NCBI RefSeq assembly: GCF_041346945.1
Contig: NZ_CP166850.1
Location: 8,602,501 to 8,666,500 of the forward strand
Direction: 5' to 3'
Origin: Amycolatopsis sp. cg9
GTDB taxonomy: Bacteria > Actinomycetota > Actinomycetes > Mycobacteriales > Pseudonocardiaceae
DNA: 64,000 nt
This document shows positions 36,518 through 45,243 of the stretch, piece after piece. The number at the start of each line of letters is the position of its first letter. Position 1 is the stretch's first letter. Both the position numbers and the translations under genes were made by a program. The notes under the pieces were generated by a model. That model was not told the origin of the DNA. It ran no database searches and saw only the letters and a list, made by a program, of their open reading frames with translations.

Positions 36518-38169
36518 TGGCCGGCCTGCTCCCCCGCTTCCGAGACGCGGTCCGCCGCGCGCCCGAGCGGATCGCCGTGCGGGACACCGCGTCGGCGCTG
36601 ACCTTCGCCGAGCTCGACCGCCGGACCGCGGCGCTGGCCGGCGCCCTGCGCGCGCACGGCGTCGGCCGCGGCGACCGCGTCGGGGTCGCCCTCGGCCGGG
36701 GTACCGACCTGGTGGTGGCCCTGCTCGCCGTCTGGCGCACCGGCGCCGCCTACGTCCCCCTCGACCCGGCCTACCCGGCCGACCGGCTGGCTTTCATGGC
36801 CGGTGACGCGGCGATCCGGGCCCTGGTGTCGGCGACGACGCCGGGCTGGCTCCCGGCGGGCGCGGTCGTCGTCGCGCCCGATGCCGACGGGCCTTCGGCA
36901 GCCGACACCGCCGGATCGGACCTCGATCCCGCCTACGTGATCTACACGTCCGGCTCGACCGGCCGTCCCAAGGGCGTCCCGGCGCACCACGGCGCGGTGG
37001 CCGCGCTCGTCGCCGCGCTGGAGCAGGCGGGCATGTACGCGGGCGAACCCCGGGTCGTCGCGTGGAACGCCAGCGTGTCCTTCGACGCCTCCGTGCAGCA
37101 GTGGGCCCGCGTCTGCCGCGGCGACACCGTCGTGGTCCTGGACGACGCGCACCGCACCGACCCGGCCGCGCTCGTCGCGTGGCTGGCCGACTGCGGGGTC
37201 ACCGACCTCGACCTGACGCCGTCGCACTGGACGGCGCTGCGGGAGCACCTGCTCGACCGGCCGCTGCGGCTGTTCGTCGGCGGGGAGCCGATCCCGGAAC
37301 CGATGTGGCGGGAACTGGCCGAAAGCCGGCTGGAGGCGCTGAACCTCTACGGCCCGACCGAGTCCACTGTGGACGCGACGGCGACGTGGATCACCGGCCC
37401 GGGCGGACCGCACATCGGCGTGCCGCTGGCCGGGATCCGGGCGCACGTCCTCGACGACGCCCTGCGGCCCGCGCCGTCGGGCGAGCTCTACCTGTCCGGG
37501 CCGCGGCTTTCGGCCGGCTACCTCGGCCGGCCGGGCCTGACCGCCGAGCGGTTCGTCCCCGACCCCTTCGGCCCGCCGGGTTCGCGGCGGTACCGGACCG
37601 GGGACGAAGTCCGCTGGAGCGACGGCGGCACGCTGGAGTTCACCGGGCGGCTCGACCGCCAGGTGAAGCTGCGCGGCCACCGGATCGAGCTCGGCGAGAT
37701 CGAGGCGGTGCTGCGCGAGGCACCCGGCGTCGCCGCCGCGGCGGTCGTGGTGCGCGACGACCGGCTGATCGCCTACCACGTCGGCGGCGAGGACCCGCGC
37801 GCGACGGCGGAAAGGAAACTGCCGGAACACATGGTCCCGGCCGCGTTCGTCCGGCTCGAGTCGCTCCCGCGCACGCCGAACGGCAAGCTCGACACCGCCG
37901 CGCTGCCCGAACCGGAAACCGCGGGCGGCCCGGCCCCGAGCGGCCCGGTCGAGGAGCTGATCGCGGACGTCTGGGCGGAGGTCCTGGGCCGCGACGGCGT
38001 CGGCGCCGACGACGACTTCTTCGCCCTCGGCGGGCATTCCCTGGTCGCCCTGCGCGTGGTCGCCCGGCTGAAGAAGAACTTCGGCGTCCCGGTGTCCACC
38101 AAGGACGTCTACCGGCACCCCCGGCTGGCCGACCTCGCCAAGCACGTCTCGGCGCTCGCCACGAGCTGA
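36517..38169 (+). CDS. Stand-alone A-PCP didomain, predicted glutamine-activating
   Basis: The protein has 550 aa. The A domain (~1-455) has [26 protein letters not shown] and NGKLDT; the PCP has LGGHS with Ser508. By hand alignment to PheA the pocket reads DAQDFGLVD, close to the known Gln code DAQDLGVVD (Glu: DAKDLGVVD). It is coupled to the hydroxylase upstream and lies 13 nt before a thioesterase. This A-T/oxygenase/TE trio parallels NikP1-NikQ-NikP2-type off-line amino acid modification. The hydroxylated residue could be freed, or passed to one of the two A-less carriers of the main line. No C domain is present. Confidence 0.9.
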   Translation: MAGLLPRFRDAVRRAPERIAVRDTASALTFAELDRRTAALAGALRAHGVGRGDRVGVALGRGTDLVVALLAVWRTGAAYVPLDPAYPADRLAFMAGDAAIRALVSATTPGWLPAGAVVVAPDADGPSAADTAGSDLDPAYVIYTSGSTGRPKGVPAHHGAVAALVAALEQAGMYAGEPRVVAWNASVSFDASVQQWARVCRGDTVVVLDDAHRTDPAALVAWLADCGVTDLDLTPSHWTALREHLLDRPLRLFVGGEPIPEPMWRELAESRLEALNLYGPTESTVDATATWITGPGGPHIGVPLAGIRAHVLDDALRPAPSGELYLSGPRLSAGYLGRPGLTAERFVPDPFGPPGSRRYRTGDEVRWSDGGTLEFTGRLDRQVKLRGHRIELGEIEAVLREAPGVAAAAVVVRDDRLIAYHVGGEDPRATAERKLPEHMVPAAFVRLESLPRTPNGKLDTAALPEPETAGGPAPSGPVEELIADVWAEVLGRDGVGADDDFFALGGHSLVALRVVARLKKNFGVPVSTKDVYRHPRLADLAKHVSALATS

Positions 38170-38182
38170 AAGGAGCACGGCG

Positions 38183-38950
38183 ATGGACAACCTCCGCAAC
38201 ACCGTGGTGCGCGCCAAACCCAACCCGGGGGCGGCGAAGACGCTGGTGTGCCTCGGCTTCTGCGGCGGCGGCTCCGGCCCGTACCTGCCGTGGGCCGACG
38301 TGCTGCCGCCGGACGTCGAGCTGGTGACGATCTGCTACCCCGGCCGCGACGGCCGGTTCCTCGACGACTTCGCCCCGGACTGGGACGCGCTCGCCGAAGA
38401 CGCGACCGACGCGGTGGCGGCGGCCGCGCGGCCGCGGCCGTACCTGTTGTTCGGGCACAGCATGGGCGGCTGGATGGCGTTCGAGGTGGCGCACCGGCTG
38501 CGCCTGCGGGGCGGCCCGCTGCCGGAGACGCTGATCGTGTCGTCGGCGAACGCGCCGAGCCGCGGGCTCACCCCGCGGGACATGTTCCCGGCCCAGCAGG
38601 ACACCGACGAGCAGCTGGTGACGTGGATGCGCACCAACGGCCTGCTGCCCGGCTACGTGCTCGACGACCCGGAGCTCAGCGAGATGGCCCTGGAGCTCAT
38701 GCGGGCCGACATCCGGGTCCGCGACACGTTCACGGCCCCCGAAGGCGCGACGGCGAGCGTCCCGCTGGAGGTGCTGACCGGCGCCGACGACGACGTGATC
38801 GTCCCGGACGCGGCCGAGCAGTGGCGGGCGCTGGCCGGGAACGGCTACCGGCACGTCGAACTCCCGGGCGGGCACTTCTACACCCCGGAGATCTGGCGCA
38901 CCCTGCCGGCCCGGATCCCGGCCCTGGCCCCGCTCCCGGCGGCCGGCTGA
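38183..38950 (+). CDS. Type II thioesterase of the A-PCP/hydroxylase operon
   Basis: The protein has 255 aa. ATG 38183 follows AAAGGAG. It shows the thioesterase II pattern: FCGGGSGPY oxyanion loop, LLFGHSMGGWMAFE (Ser93), TGADDDVIV for the acid, and GGHFYTPE (His231). It is the last gene of the plus-strand operon and is followed by a perfect hairpin. It probably hydrolyses the modified aminoacyl group off the A-PCP didomain, or edits that carrier. A transfer role to another carrier cannot be excluded. Confidence 0.88.
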   Translation: MDNLRNTVVRAKPNPGAAKTLVCLGFCGGGSGPYLPWADVLPPDVELVTICYPGRDGRFLDDFAPDWDALAEDATDAVAAAARPRPYLLFGHSMGGWMAFEVAHRLRLRGGPLPETLIVSSANAPSRGLTPRDMFPAQQDTDEQLVTWMRTNGLLPGYVLDDPELSEMALELMRADIRVRDTFTAPEGATASVPLEVLTGADDDVIVPDAAEQWRALAGNGYRHVELPGGHFYTPEIWRTLPARIPALAPLPAAG

Positions 38951-38953
38951 GCC

Positions 38954-38990
38954 GAGCTCCTCCCGGCCGGGGTCCGGCCGGGAGGAGCTC
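38954..38990. terminator. 17-bp perfect GC hairpin after the hydroxylase operon
   Basis: GAGCTCCTCCCGGCCGG (38954-38970) pairs with its exact complement (38974-38990) across a 3-nt loop, 3 nt after the thioesterase stop. A second hairpin (GAGCGT/ACGCTC, about 39017-39036) follows. They separate convergent genes and mark the right border of the NRPS cluster. Confidence 0.75.
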
Positions 38991-39040
38991 GCCGGGGGCA
39001 TCGCACCCGGCCGGTCGAGCGTCCGCGGACACGCTCCGGC

Positions 39041-39739
39041 CTACGGGAGCAAAGCCCGGACCGCGGCCGGTTCCGGGCCGTCCGGCGCGATCAGCACGAC
39101 GGCGTCGTCGAACCCCGCTTCCGCGTACCGGTGCAACACCTCGCCGGTCGGTCCGAGGTCGGCCGCCACCGGGACGGCGCACACGATCGCGCGCCGTCCC
39201 CCGGCGGCTCGGTAGCGTTCGTGCGCCGCGATGATCTGCTCGGGGGTGCGGCGGTAGGCGGACGCCAGCCAGCCGTCGAACTCCCGGGCGGCTCGCTCGA
39301 CCTTGGCTCCCCACGAGCCGAGGAGCACCGGTGGCCCGCCGGGGAGCGACTCGCGCACCTCGGGCAGGTTCTCGTCGAAGGTCCGGAAGCGCGCGCCGTA
39401 GTCCCGCCCGAAAGCGGCGTAGTCGAGGTCGGTCGAGCCGGGGCTGACGCCGAGGGTCAGGCGGTCGCCGCACACCGACAGCAGCGACCGGATCCGGTGC
39501 GCGAGGTCGGCGGGGTGGTGCAGCGGGACCTGCACGGTGGCCGTGCCGACTTCGACGCGCTCGGTGGCCGTGGCCGCCACCGCCAAGGCGACGAACGGGT
39601 CCGGGACCTCGAGCCCCCGCCCGATGATCTCGGGCGTCCAGAGGCTCTCGAACCCTTCGCCCACCAGCCGTCGCGCCCACTCCGCGACCGCGATCGGCGG
39701 TCCGGGGGCCAGCCGGGCGAGCGTCGCGCCCAGGCGCAC
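39041..39739 (-). CDS. Luciferase-like monooxygenase family oxidoreductase, probably F420-dependent
   Basis: The protein has 232 aa and is shorter than typical (~290-330). The barrel motifs of the LLM family are present: an early acidic-loop SLWTPEIIGRG, VGTATVQVPLHHPADLAHR, LTLGVSPGS, and RAAREFDGWLAS. The F420 or FMN choice cannot be fixed from the sequence. It starts 1 nt after the acetoacetyl-CoA synthetase stop, so the two are cotranscribed. The substrate is unknown. Confidence 0.75.
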   Translation of the reverse strand: MRLGATLARLAPGPPIAVAEWARRLVGEGFESLWTPEIIGRGLEVPDPFVALAVAATATERVEVGTATVQVPLHHPADLAHRIRSLLSVCGDRLTLGVSPGSTDLDYAAFGRDYGARFRTFDENLPEVRESLPGGPPVLLGSWGAKVERAAREFDGWLASAYRRTPEQIIAAHERYRAAGGRRAIVCAVPVAADLGPTGEVLHRYAEAGFDDAVVLIAPDGPEPAAVRALLP

Positions 39740-39740
39740 C

Positions 39741-41684
39741 TCAACGAGCCCGGTCCGCCGCGAACCGCGCGTACCAGCGCAGCGCGTCCGGGTCGTCGAC
39801 GGAGGCGAGGTTCGCGGCCTTCGCCAGTTCCTTGCCGGACAACAGCTTCTTGATCGGCACCTCCAGCCGCTTGCCGCTCAAGGTGTGCGGGACGGCGGGC
39901 GCTTCGACGATCTCGTCCGGGACGTGCCGCGGGGTCAGGCGCGTCCGCAGCGTGGTGACGATCTTCGCCTTGAGCGCGTCGTCGAGGTCGTGGCCGGGCG
40001 CCGGGACCACGAACAGCCCGAGCCAGTACTCGTCGCCGGGCAGGTCGATCCCGATCACCAGGGTTTCGCTGATCTCGTCCAGCGTTTCCAGCACGTCGTA
40101 GAAGTCGCTGCTGCCCAGCCGGACGCCCTGGCGGTTGAGCGTCGAGTCCGACCGGCCGTGGATGGAAACGCTGCCGTCGGCGTGCAGCGTCACCCAGTCG
40201 CCGTGCCGCCACACCCCGGGCCAGGTGCCGAAGTAGGACTCGGTGTAGCGGACGGCGCCGGGGTCGTTCCACAGCGACACCGGCATCGACGGCATCGGCT
40301 GGGTGATGACCAGGTCCCCGACCGCGTCCACCACCGGTTCGCCGTCGTCGTCCCAGGCCGCGCAGTCGACGCCGGCCAGCCGGCCGCCGATGCGGCCCAC
40401 CCGGACGGGGTCGTACTCGCTCGCGCCGACGAACGAGCCGGAGATGTCGGTGCCGCCGCTGGTCGAGTCGATCCGCAGGTCGGCGCGGACGTGCTCGGCG
40501 ATCCAGTGGTAGCCCGCCGCGGGCAGCGCCGAGCCGCTGACCATGACGTGCCGCAGCCGGCCGAAGTCGTGCTGCCGCCGCGGCGAAGCCCCGGTGCCGG
40601 CGGTGACGACCGCCGCGCCGAGCAGCACGACGTCCGCCCCGGTCCGGGCCGCGACCTCCCAGACCGCGCCCGTGGGGTGGTGCGGGGCGCCTTCGTACAG
40701 CGTGATCGCCGCGCCCTGGGTGAGCGCGCCCAGCTGCATGTTCCACAGCGCCCAGCCGGTCGACGTGCAGGCGAACATCCGCTCGCCGGCGCGCAGCCCG
40801 CAGTACAGCCCGGACCACTTCAGCCCTTCCAGTGTGATGCCGCCGTGGCCGTGCACCAGGCCCTTGGGCAGCCCGGTGGTCCCGGACGTGAAGAGCACCC
40901 ACAGCGGGTGGGAGAACTCGACCTGCTCGAACGCCAGGGGTTCGTCCTGGGCGAGCAGCTCGGCCCACGGCGTCGAGCCGCCGGGGTCCGGCCGGTCGAA
41001 CGCGTACGGGACGTGGACGAAGTGGCGCAGCGCCGGGAGCTCCTCGCGAAGCCGCGCGACGATGTCGGCGCGGTCGATCTCCTTGCCGTTCCAGTGGTAG
41101 CCGTCCGCCGCGATGAGCACGGTGGGCTCGAGCTGCGCGAGGCGGCCCAGGGTGCCGTCGGCGCCGAAGTCCGGGGAGCAGCACGCCCACACCGCGCCGA
41201 CGGCGGCGGTCGCGAGGCAGGCGATCACGGCGTGCTCGGTGTTGGGCAGGTAGGCGCCGACCCGGTCGCCGGGGCGGACCCCCGCCCGGCGCAGCCAGCC
41301 GGCCGCGGCCGCCACCGACCGGCGCAGCGCGGCGAAGGTGATCTCGCGCGCGGGCCGGCCGCCCTCCCGGACGCACACCAGCGCGGTGGCGTCGCCGGCG
41401 CCGCGGCGCAGCGCGTGCTGCGCCCAGTTCAGCCGCCCGCCCGGGAACCAGCGGGTGTGCGGCATCGGGTCCGCGGTGCGCACGCGCGTCCACGGCGTGG
41501 CGAAGGCGACGTCGTAGTAGTCGACGATGGAGGTCCAGAACCGGTCCAGGTCCGCGACCGACCAGGCCCAGAGCGCGTCGTGGCCGGGGAACGGCCGTCC
41601 TTCGCGCTGCTCCAGCCAGTTCAGGTACGCGCGCAGCGCCGAGTTCTCGATGCGGTCCGCGGAAGGGCTCCAGAGCACGTCCAT
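39741..41684 (-). CDS. Acetoacetyl-CoA synthetase
   Basis: The protein has 647 aa from ATG 41684. This start gives the typical N-terminus (MDVLWSPSADRIENSALRAY) of acetoacetate-CoA ligases; no strong ribosome site is visible. It is an ANL-family enzyme with FTSGTTGLPKGLVH, STSGGTDISGSF, YTESYFGTWPGVWRHGDW and SGKRLEVPIKKLL carrying the catalytic Lys. It activates acetoacetate with ATP and CoA, linking ketone-body use to thiolase chemistry; a thiolase and 3-hydroxyacyl-CoA dehydrogenase lie 13 kb away. It is not an NRPS adenylation domain: no carrier is attached, and the length and C-terminus fit AacS. Confidence 0.9.
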   Translation of the reverse strand: MDVLWSPSADRIENSALRAYLNWLEQREGRPFPGHDALWAWSVADLDRFWTSIVDYYDVAFATPWTRVRTADPMPHTRWFPGGRLNWAQHALRRGAGDATALVCVREGGRPAREITFAALRRSVAAAAGWLRRAGVRPGDRVGAYLPNTEHAVIACLATAAVGAVWACCSPDFGADGTLGRLAQLEPTVLIAADGYHWNGKEIDRADIVARLREELPALRHFVHVPYAFDRPDPGGSTPWAELLAQDEPLAFEQVEFSHPLWVLFTSGTTGLPKGLVHGHGGITLEGLKWSGLYCGLRAGERMFACTSTGWALWNMQLGALTQGAAITLYEGAPHHPTGAVWEVAARTGADVVLLGAAVVTAGTGASPRRQHDFGRLRHVMVSGSALPAAGYHWIAEHVRADLRIDSTSGGTDISGSFVGASEYDPVRVGRIGGRLAGVDCAAWDDDGEPVVDAVGDLVITQPMPSMPVSLWNDPGAVRYTESYFGTWPGVWRHGDWVTLHADGSVSIHGRSDSTLNRQGVRLGSSDFYDVLETLDEISETLVIGIDLPGDEYWLGLFVVPAPGHDLDDALKAKIVTTLRTRLTPRHVPDEIVEAPAVPHTLSGKRLEVPIKKLLSGKELAKAANLASVDDPDALRWYARFAADRAR

Positions 41685-41814
41685 ACCGGGAAGGTAGCGG
41701 CAGGCCGCGCCGCTCGTCGGCGCTGTTGTCGGGGATTTGAGAATCACGTGTGATCGAGTTGAGCCGGCCGGCGCACGATCCGCTTGACGACGACGTCTCG
41801 AGGAGGCCGGACGC
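41685..41814. promoter_or_regulatory. Divergent promoter region with ATCAC/GTGAT dyad
   Basis: This gap separates the acetoacetyl-CoA synthetase and the LLM oxidoreductase. ATCAC-GT-GTGAT (41743-41754) is a 5-bp inverted repeat, flanked by TTGAG words at 41737 and 41759. It could be an operator for a GntR- or TetR-type repressor controlling both genes. Confidence 0.3.
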
Positions 41815-42801
41815 ATGAAGCTCGCTCTCTACCTGCCCAACTTCCGCGACGAGGTGACGATCAAGGAGCTCGAAGACCTCACCGCGCTGGCCGAGGACCT
41901 CGACTTCGACTCCGTCTGGACGCTCGACCGGATCGTCGTCCCGGAGAGCTCCGACCGCGCCGAACTGCAGTACCCGTTCGGCATGATGACCGACCTGCCC
42001 AACGCCCTGCCGGTCATCTCGCGCGGCAAGTGGTTCCAGGGCATGACGCTGATCCCGTGGCTCGCGGCGAAGACCACGAAGGTGCGCATCGGGATGAGCA
42101 TCATCGACACCCCGTACCGCTCCCCCGGCGTGCTCGCGGCCGAGCTCGCCACCCAGGACCACCTCTCGGGCGGCCGGCTCAACGTCGGCGTCGGCTCCGG
42201 CTGGATGCCCGAGGAGTTCGCCGCCGCCAGCGTCCCGCACCTGTTCCCGCGCCGGCACGGCCACGTGCGCGAGACGATCGAAATCCTGCAGGGCATCTGG
42301 TCCAACGAGCTGTTCGAGTACCACGGCGAGTTCGCGGACTTCGAGCTGTCGGGCTTCGGCCACAAGCCGATCCAGCAGCCGCCGCCGATCTTCTTCTCCG
42401 GCCTGAAGGACCCGAAGCGCTCCGCCAAGCGCATCGCGAAGTACGGCCTGCAGGGCTGGATCGGCATCCAGGACAGCCCGGAGGACATCCGGCGCTGGAA
42501 GGGCGAGATGGAGCGCGAGCTGGGCGAGCTCGGCCGCGGCTTCCCCGACGGCTTCGAGATGTGCAGCATGATCTGGTTCGTCATCACCGACGAGCCGATG
42601 GACCAGACCCCGGCGGGCAAGGGCACGAACCTGCTCGCCGGCAGCGCCCAGCAGATCGAGGACATCCTCAAGCGCTACCAGGACGCCGGCCTGACGATGC
42701 CGCTGCTGTGGCCGCCGTTCCGCGACGTGCCGACGTCGAAGACGCTCGACGACCTCAAGCGGCTGACCGAGGAGATCATGCCGAAGGTCGAGGCCGCGTG
42801 A
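41815..42801 (+). CDS. F420-type luciferase-like oxidoreductase
   Basis: The protein has 328 aa. ATG 41815 is preceded by GAGGAGG-like purines (CGAGGAGGCCGG). Motifs are MKLALYLPNF, FDSVWTLDR, RIGMSIIDTPYRSPGVLAAELATQDHLSGGRLNVGVGSGW, RFRHGHVRE-like RRHGHVRETIEILQGIW, then a C-terminal helical part. The GGRLNVGVGSGW segment is typical of F420-dependent members of this superfamily. Substrate unknown; it is divergent from acetoacetyl-CoA synthetase and may share its control. Confidence 0.82.
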   Translation: MKLALYLPNFRDEVTIKELEDLTALAEDLDFDSVWTLDRIVVPESSDRAELQYPFGMMTDLPNALPVISRGKWFQGMTLIPWLAAKTTKVRIGMSIIDTPYRSPGVLAAELATQDHLSGGRLNVGVGSGWMPEEFAAASVPHLFPRRHGHVRETIEILQGIWSNELFEYHGEFADFELSGFGHKPIQQPPPIFFSGLKDPKRSAKRIAKYGLQGWIGIQDSPEDIRRWKGEMERELGELGRGFPDGFEMCSMIWFVITDEPMDQTPAGKGTNLLAGSAQQIEDILKRYQDAGLTMPLLWPPFRDVPTSKTLDDLKRLTEEIMPKVEAA

Positions 42802-42906
42802 CGCCGTCCCCCGCGGCCGCTCGCTGATCTGGCCGCCGCGCCGCAGGTGAGGCACCATGGGTGCGGGCCGCGGCGTGGCGGCCGGACGGTGGCGAAGGAG
42901 CCCGCG

Positions 42907-43593
42907 ATGGACGCCCATGCGACGCTGCCGGACAGCCGGCAGGTCCTCGTCGTCGACGACGACCCCCGGGTGCGGACCGTCGTCACCTGGCAGCTGGAAG
43001 CCGAAGGGTTCCGGGTCACCGAAGCGGCCGACGGCCGGCGGGCGCTCGAGGCCATCGAGCGCGACCGGCTGGACCTCGTCATCCTCGACCTCGCCCTGCC
43101 CGGCGTCGGCGGCCTCGACGTCCTGCGGCGGCTGCGCGACGGCGAGCACGCCGCCCTGCCCGTGATCGTGCTGTCGGGCCGCAGCGGCGAGACCGACCGG
43201 ATCGTCGGGCTCGACCTGGGCGCCGACGACTACCTCGTGAAACCCTTCTCCCCCGGCGAACTCGCCGCCCGCGTGCGCTCGGTGCTGCGGCGGGCCGCGC
43301 CCGCCCCGCCGGTGGCCGCGGCCGGGCTGCGGATCGACCGGGGCGCGCGGGAGGTGTTCCTCGACGGCCGCGAGCTGACCGTGACCGCGAAGGAGTTCGA
43401 CCTGCTCACCTTCCTGTCCGCGCACCCCCGGCAGGTGTTCACCCGCGCCCAGCTGCTCGAACGCGTCTGGGCGAGCGCCGCGGAATGGCAGGGCGAAGCG
43501 ACCGTCACCGAGCACGTGCACCGCCTGCGCCAGAAGATCGGGCCGGAGCGGGTGCGGACCGTCCGCGGGGTCGGCTACCGGTTCGAGCCGTGA
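42907..43593 (+). CDS. OmpR/PhoB-type response regulator
   Basis: The protein has 228 aa. ATG 42907 has AAGGAG 6 nt upstream. The receiver domain holds VDDDPRVR, the phosphoacceptor Asp61 in VILDLALPG, and a conserved Lys in YLVKPFSPGE. A winged-helix output domain (~130-228) ends with EHVHRLRQKIGPERVRTVRGVGYRF. The stop overlaps the start of the histidine kinase (GTGA), so they form a two-component pair. Targets are unknown. Confidence 0.93.
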   Translation: MDAHATLPDSRQVLVVDDDPRVRTVVTWQLEAEGFRVTEAADGRRALEAIERDRLDLVILDLALPGVGGLDVLRRLRDGEHAALPVIVLSGRSGETDRIVGLDLGADDYLVKPFSPGELAARVRSVLRRAAPAPPVAAAGLRIDRGAREVFLDGRELTVTAKEFDLLTFLSAHPRQVFTRAQLLERVWASAAEWQGEATVTEHVHRLRQKIGPERVRTVRGVGYRFEP

Positions 43594-45176
43594 CCCGCAC
43601 GCACGAAGCCGCCACCGACACCGAAGCGCTGCTCCAGGCGCAGTCCGGGGTCCTCGAACGCATCGCCGGCGGCGTCCCGCTGCCCGACGTGCTGACCGAG
43701 GTCGCGACCACCCTGGAACGGCTCATGCCGGGCTGCCACTGCTCGATCCTGCTGCTCGACCGCGAGTCGTCGACGCTCCGCCACGGCGCCGCGCCCTCCC
43801 TGCCGTGGACCTACTCCTCCCGCATCGACGGGCTCGCCATCGGCCGCGACGAGGGGTCCTGCGGCGCGGCCGCGTACCTGGGGACACCGGTCGTCGCCGA
43901 GGACGTCACCACCGACCCGCGCTGGGTCCGCTTCCGCGACCTCGCGGGCGCGCACGGCCTGCGGTCCTGCTGGTCGACGCCGATCCGCGGCCGGGCCGGG
44001 GTGGTCGGCACCTTCGCCGTCTACCACGAGCGGACGCACCAGCCAGCTTCCCGCGAGCGCGACCTGGTCGACCGGCTCACCCACCTGGCGTCGGTGGCGA
44101 TCGACCACCACGCGCTCTTCGGCGCGCTCGCCGACAGCGAGGAGCGGTTCCGGCGGGCGTTCGACGACAACGCGATCGGCATGGCGATCACCGCCGCCGA
44201 CGGGGCCGTGACCAGGACGAACGAGGCCCTGCGCGACCTGCTCGGGAGGTCGGAGCACGAGCTGACCGGCGTCCGGCTGGCCGAGCTGTTCACCCCGGTG
44301 ACCGCGCCGGAGGCGCCTTACGAGGCGACCCTGCGCCACCCCGACGGCCGGACGCTCGACGTGGTCGTCTCGGTCTCACCGGTCGCCGGGCCGGACGGCG
44401 TGCCGGTCCGGCTGATCGCCAACGTCCTGGACGTCACCCAGCGGCGCGCCGCCGAACGCGAACGCCAGGCCCGGCACGAGGCCGACGTCGCCCGCCAGGC
44501 CGCCGAGCGGGCGAGCCGCGCCAAGACCGACTTCGTCGCCGCGCTCGGCCACGAGCTGCGCACGCCGCTGCAGGCCGTCACCGGGTTCACCGAGCTGCTC
44601 GGGTCGCTCGACCTGCCCCCGGAACGCCGTAAGGCGGCGCTGGAACACATCAACGGCGCGGCCGGGCATATCCTCGCCATGGTGGACGACGTCCTCGACG
44701 TGGCCCGGATCGAGGCCAGGGCGCTGCCGCTGCACCCGGTGGAGATCGACGTGCCGGCGGTGGTCGCCGAGGTGCTGAGCCTGCTGGAGCCGCTCGCCGA
44801 CGCGGAAGGCGTGCGCCTGCGCGACGAGAGCGGGCCGGCCGCGCTGCACGCCGACGAGCGGCGGCTCAAGCAGATCCTGCTCAACCTCGCGGGGAACGCC
44901 GTCCGCTACAACCGGACGGGCGGGACCGTCGCGCTCACCACCCGCACCGAGGCGGCCGCGGTGGTGATCACCGTCGCGGACAGCGGCCGCGGCATCGCAC
45001 CGGAGCACCTCGACCGGCTGTTCACCCCGTTCGACCGGCTCGGCGCCGACTCCGGCGAGGGCGTCGGCCTCGGCCTCCCCCTGGCCAAGGGCCTCGCCGA
45101 AGCGATGGGCGGCGGGCTCGCGGTCACGAGCACCCCCGGCCGGGGCACGGTCGTCGAAGTGACGCTGCCGCGCTGA
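43590..45176 (+). CDS. Soluble GAF-PAS sensor histidine kinase
   Basis: The protein has 528 aa from GTG 43590. There is no membrane segment. The GAF domain (~20-170) includes EGSCGAAAYLGTPV-like EDVTTDPRW and LRSCWSTPI. PAS follows (~185-300; RAFDDNAIGMAI). HisKA has HELRTPLQ with phosphoacceptor His321. The HATPase has NLAGNAVRYNRTGG, DSGRGIAPE and GEGVGLGLPLAKGL. It senses a cytoplasmic cue through GAF or PAS and phosphorylates the adjacent response regulator. The GAF subtype resembles stress or redox sensors with no visible cofactor ligand. Confidence 0.9.
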   Translation: MTRTHEAATDTEALLQAQSGVLERIAGGVPLPDVLTEVATTLERLMPGCHCSILLLDRESSTLRHGAAPSLPWTYSSRIDGLAIGRDEGSCGAAAYLGTPVVAEDVTTDPRWVRFRDLAGAHGLRSCWSTPIRGRAGVVGTFAVYHERTHQPASRERDLVDRLTHLASVAIDHHALFGALADSEERFRRAFDDNAIGMAITAADGAVTRTNEALRDLLGRSEHELTGVRLAELFTPVTAPEAPYEATLRHPDGRTLDVVVSVSPVAGPDGVPVRLIANVLDVTQRRAAERERQARHEADVARQAAERASRAKTDFVAALGHELRTPLQAVTGFTELLGSLDLPPERRKAALEHINGAAGHILAMVDDVLDVARIEARALPLHPVEIDVPAVVAEVLSLLEPLADAEGVRLRDESGPAALHADERRLKQILLNLAGNAVRYNRTGGTVALTTRTEAAAVVITVADSGRGIAPEHLDRLFTPFDRLGADSGEGVGLGLPLAKGLAEAMGGGLAVTSTPGRGTVVEVTLPR

Positions 45177-45243
45177 TCTTCCCGGTTCGGCCGTTCCGGA
45201 GCGGGGAACCCGGGGACCTCCCACGCCGACCACGGAGGTACCG

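Noticed and set aside
7018..38950. NRPS cluster as a siderophore pathway such as an amychelin relative
   Set aside because: No salicylate/DHB loading, hydroxamate monooxygenase or iron box is seen in or beside the cluster. The only iron box is 20 kb away at the transporter.
39741..41684. ANL enzyme as an NRPS-associated adenylation domain
   Set aside because: Length, N-terminus and C-terminal motif fit acetoacetyl-CoA synthetase. A terminator at 38954-38990 separates it from the cluster.
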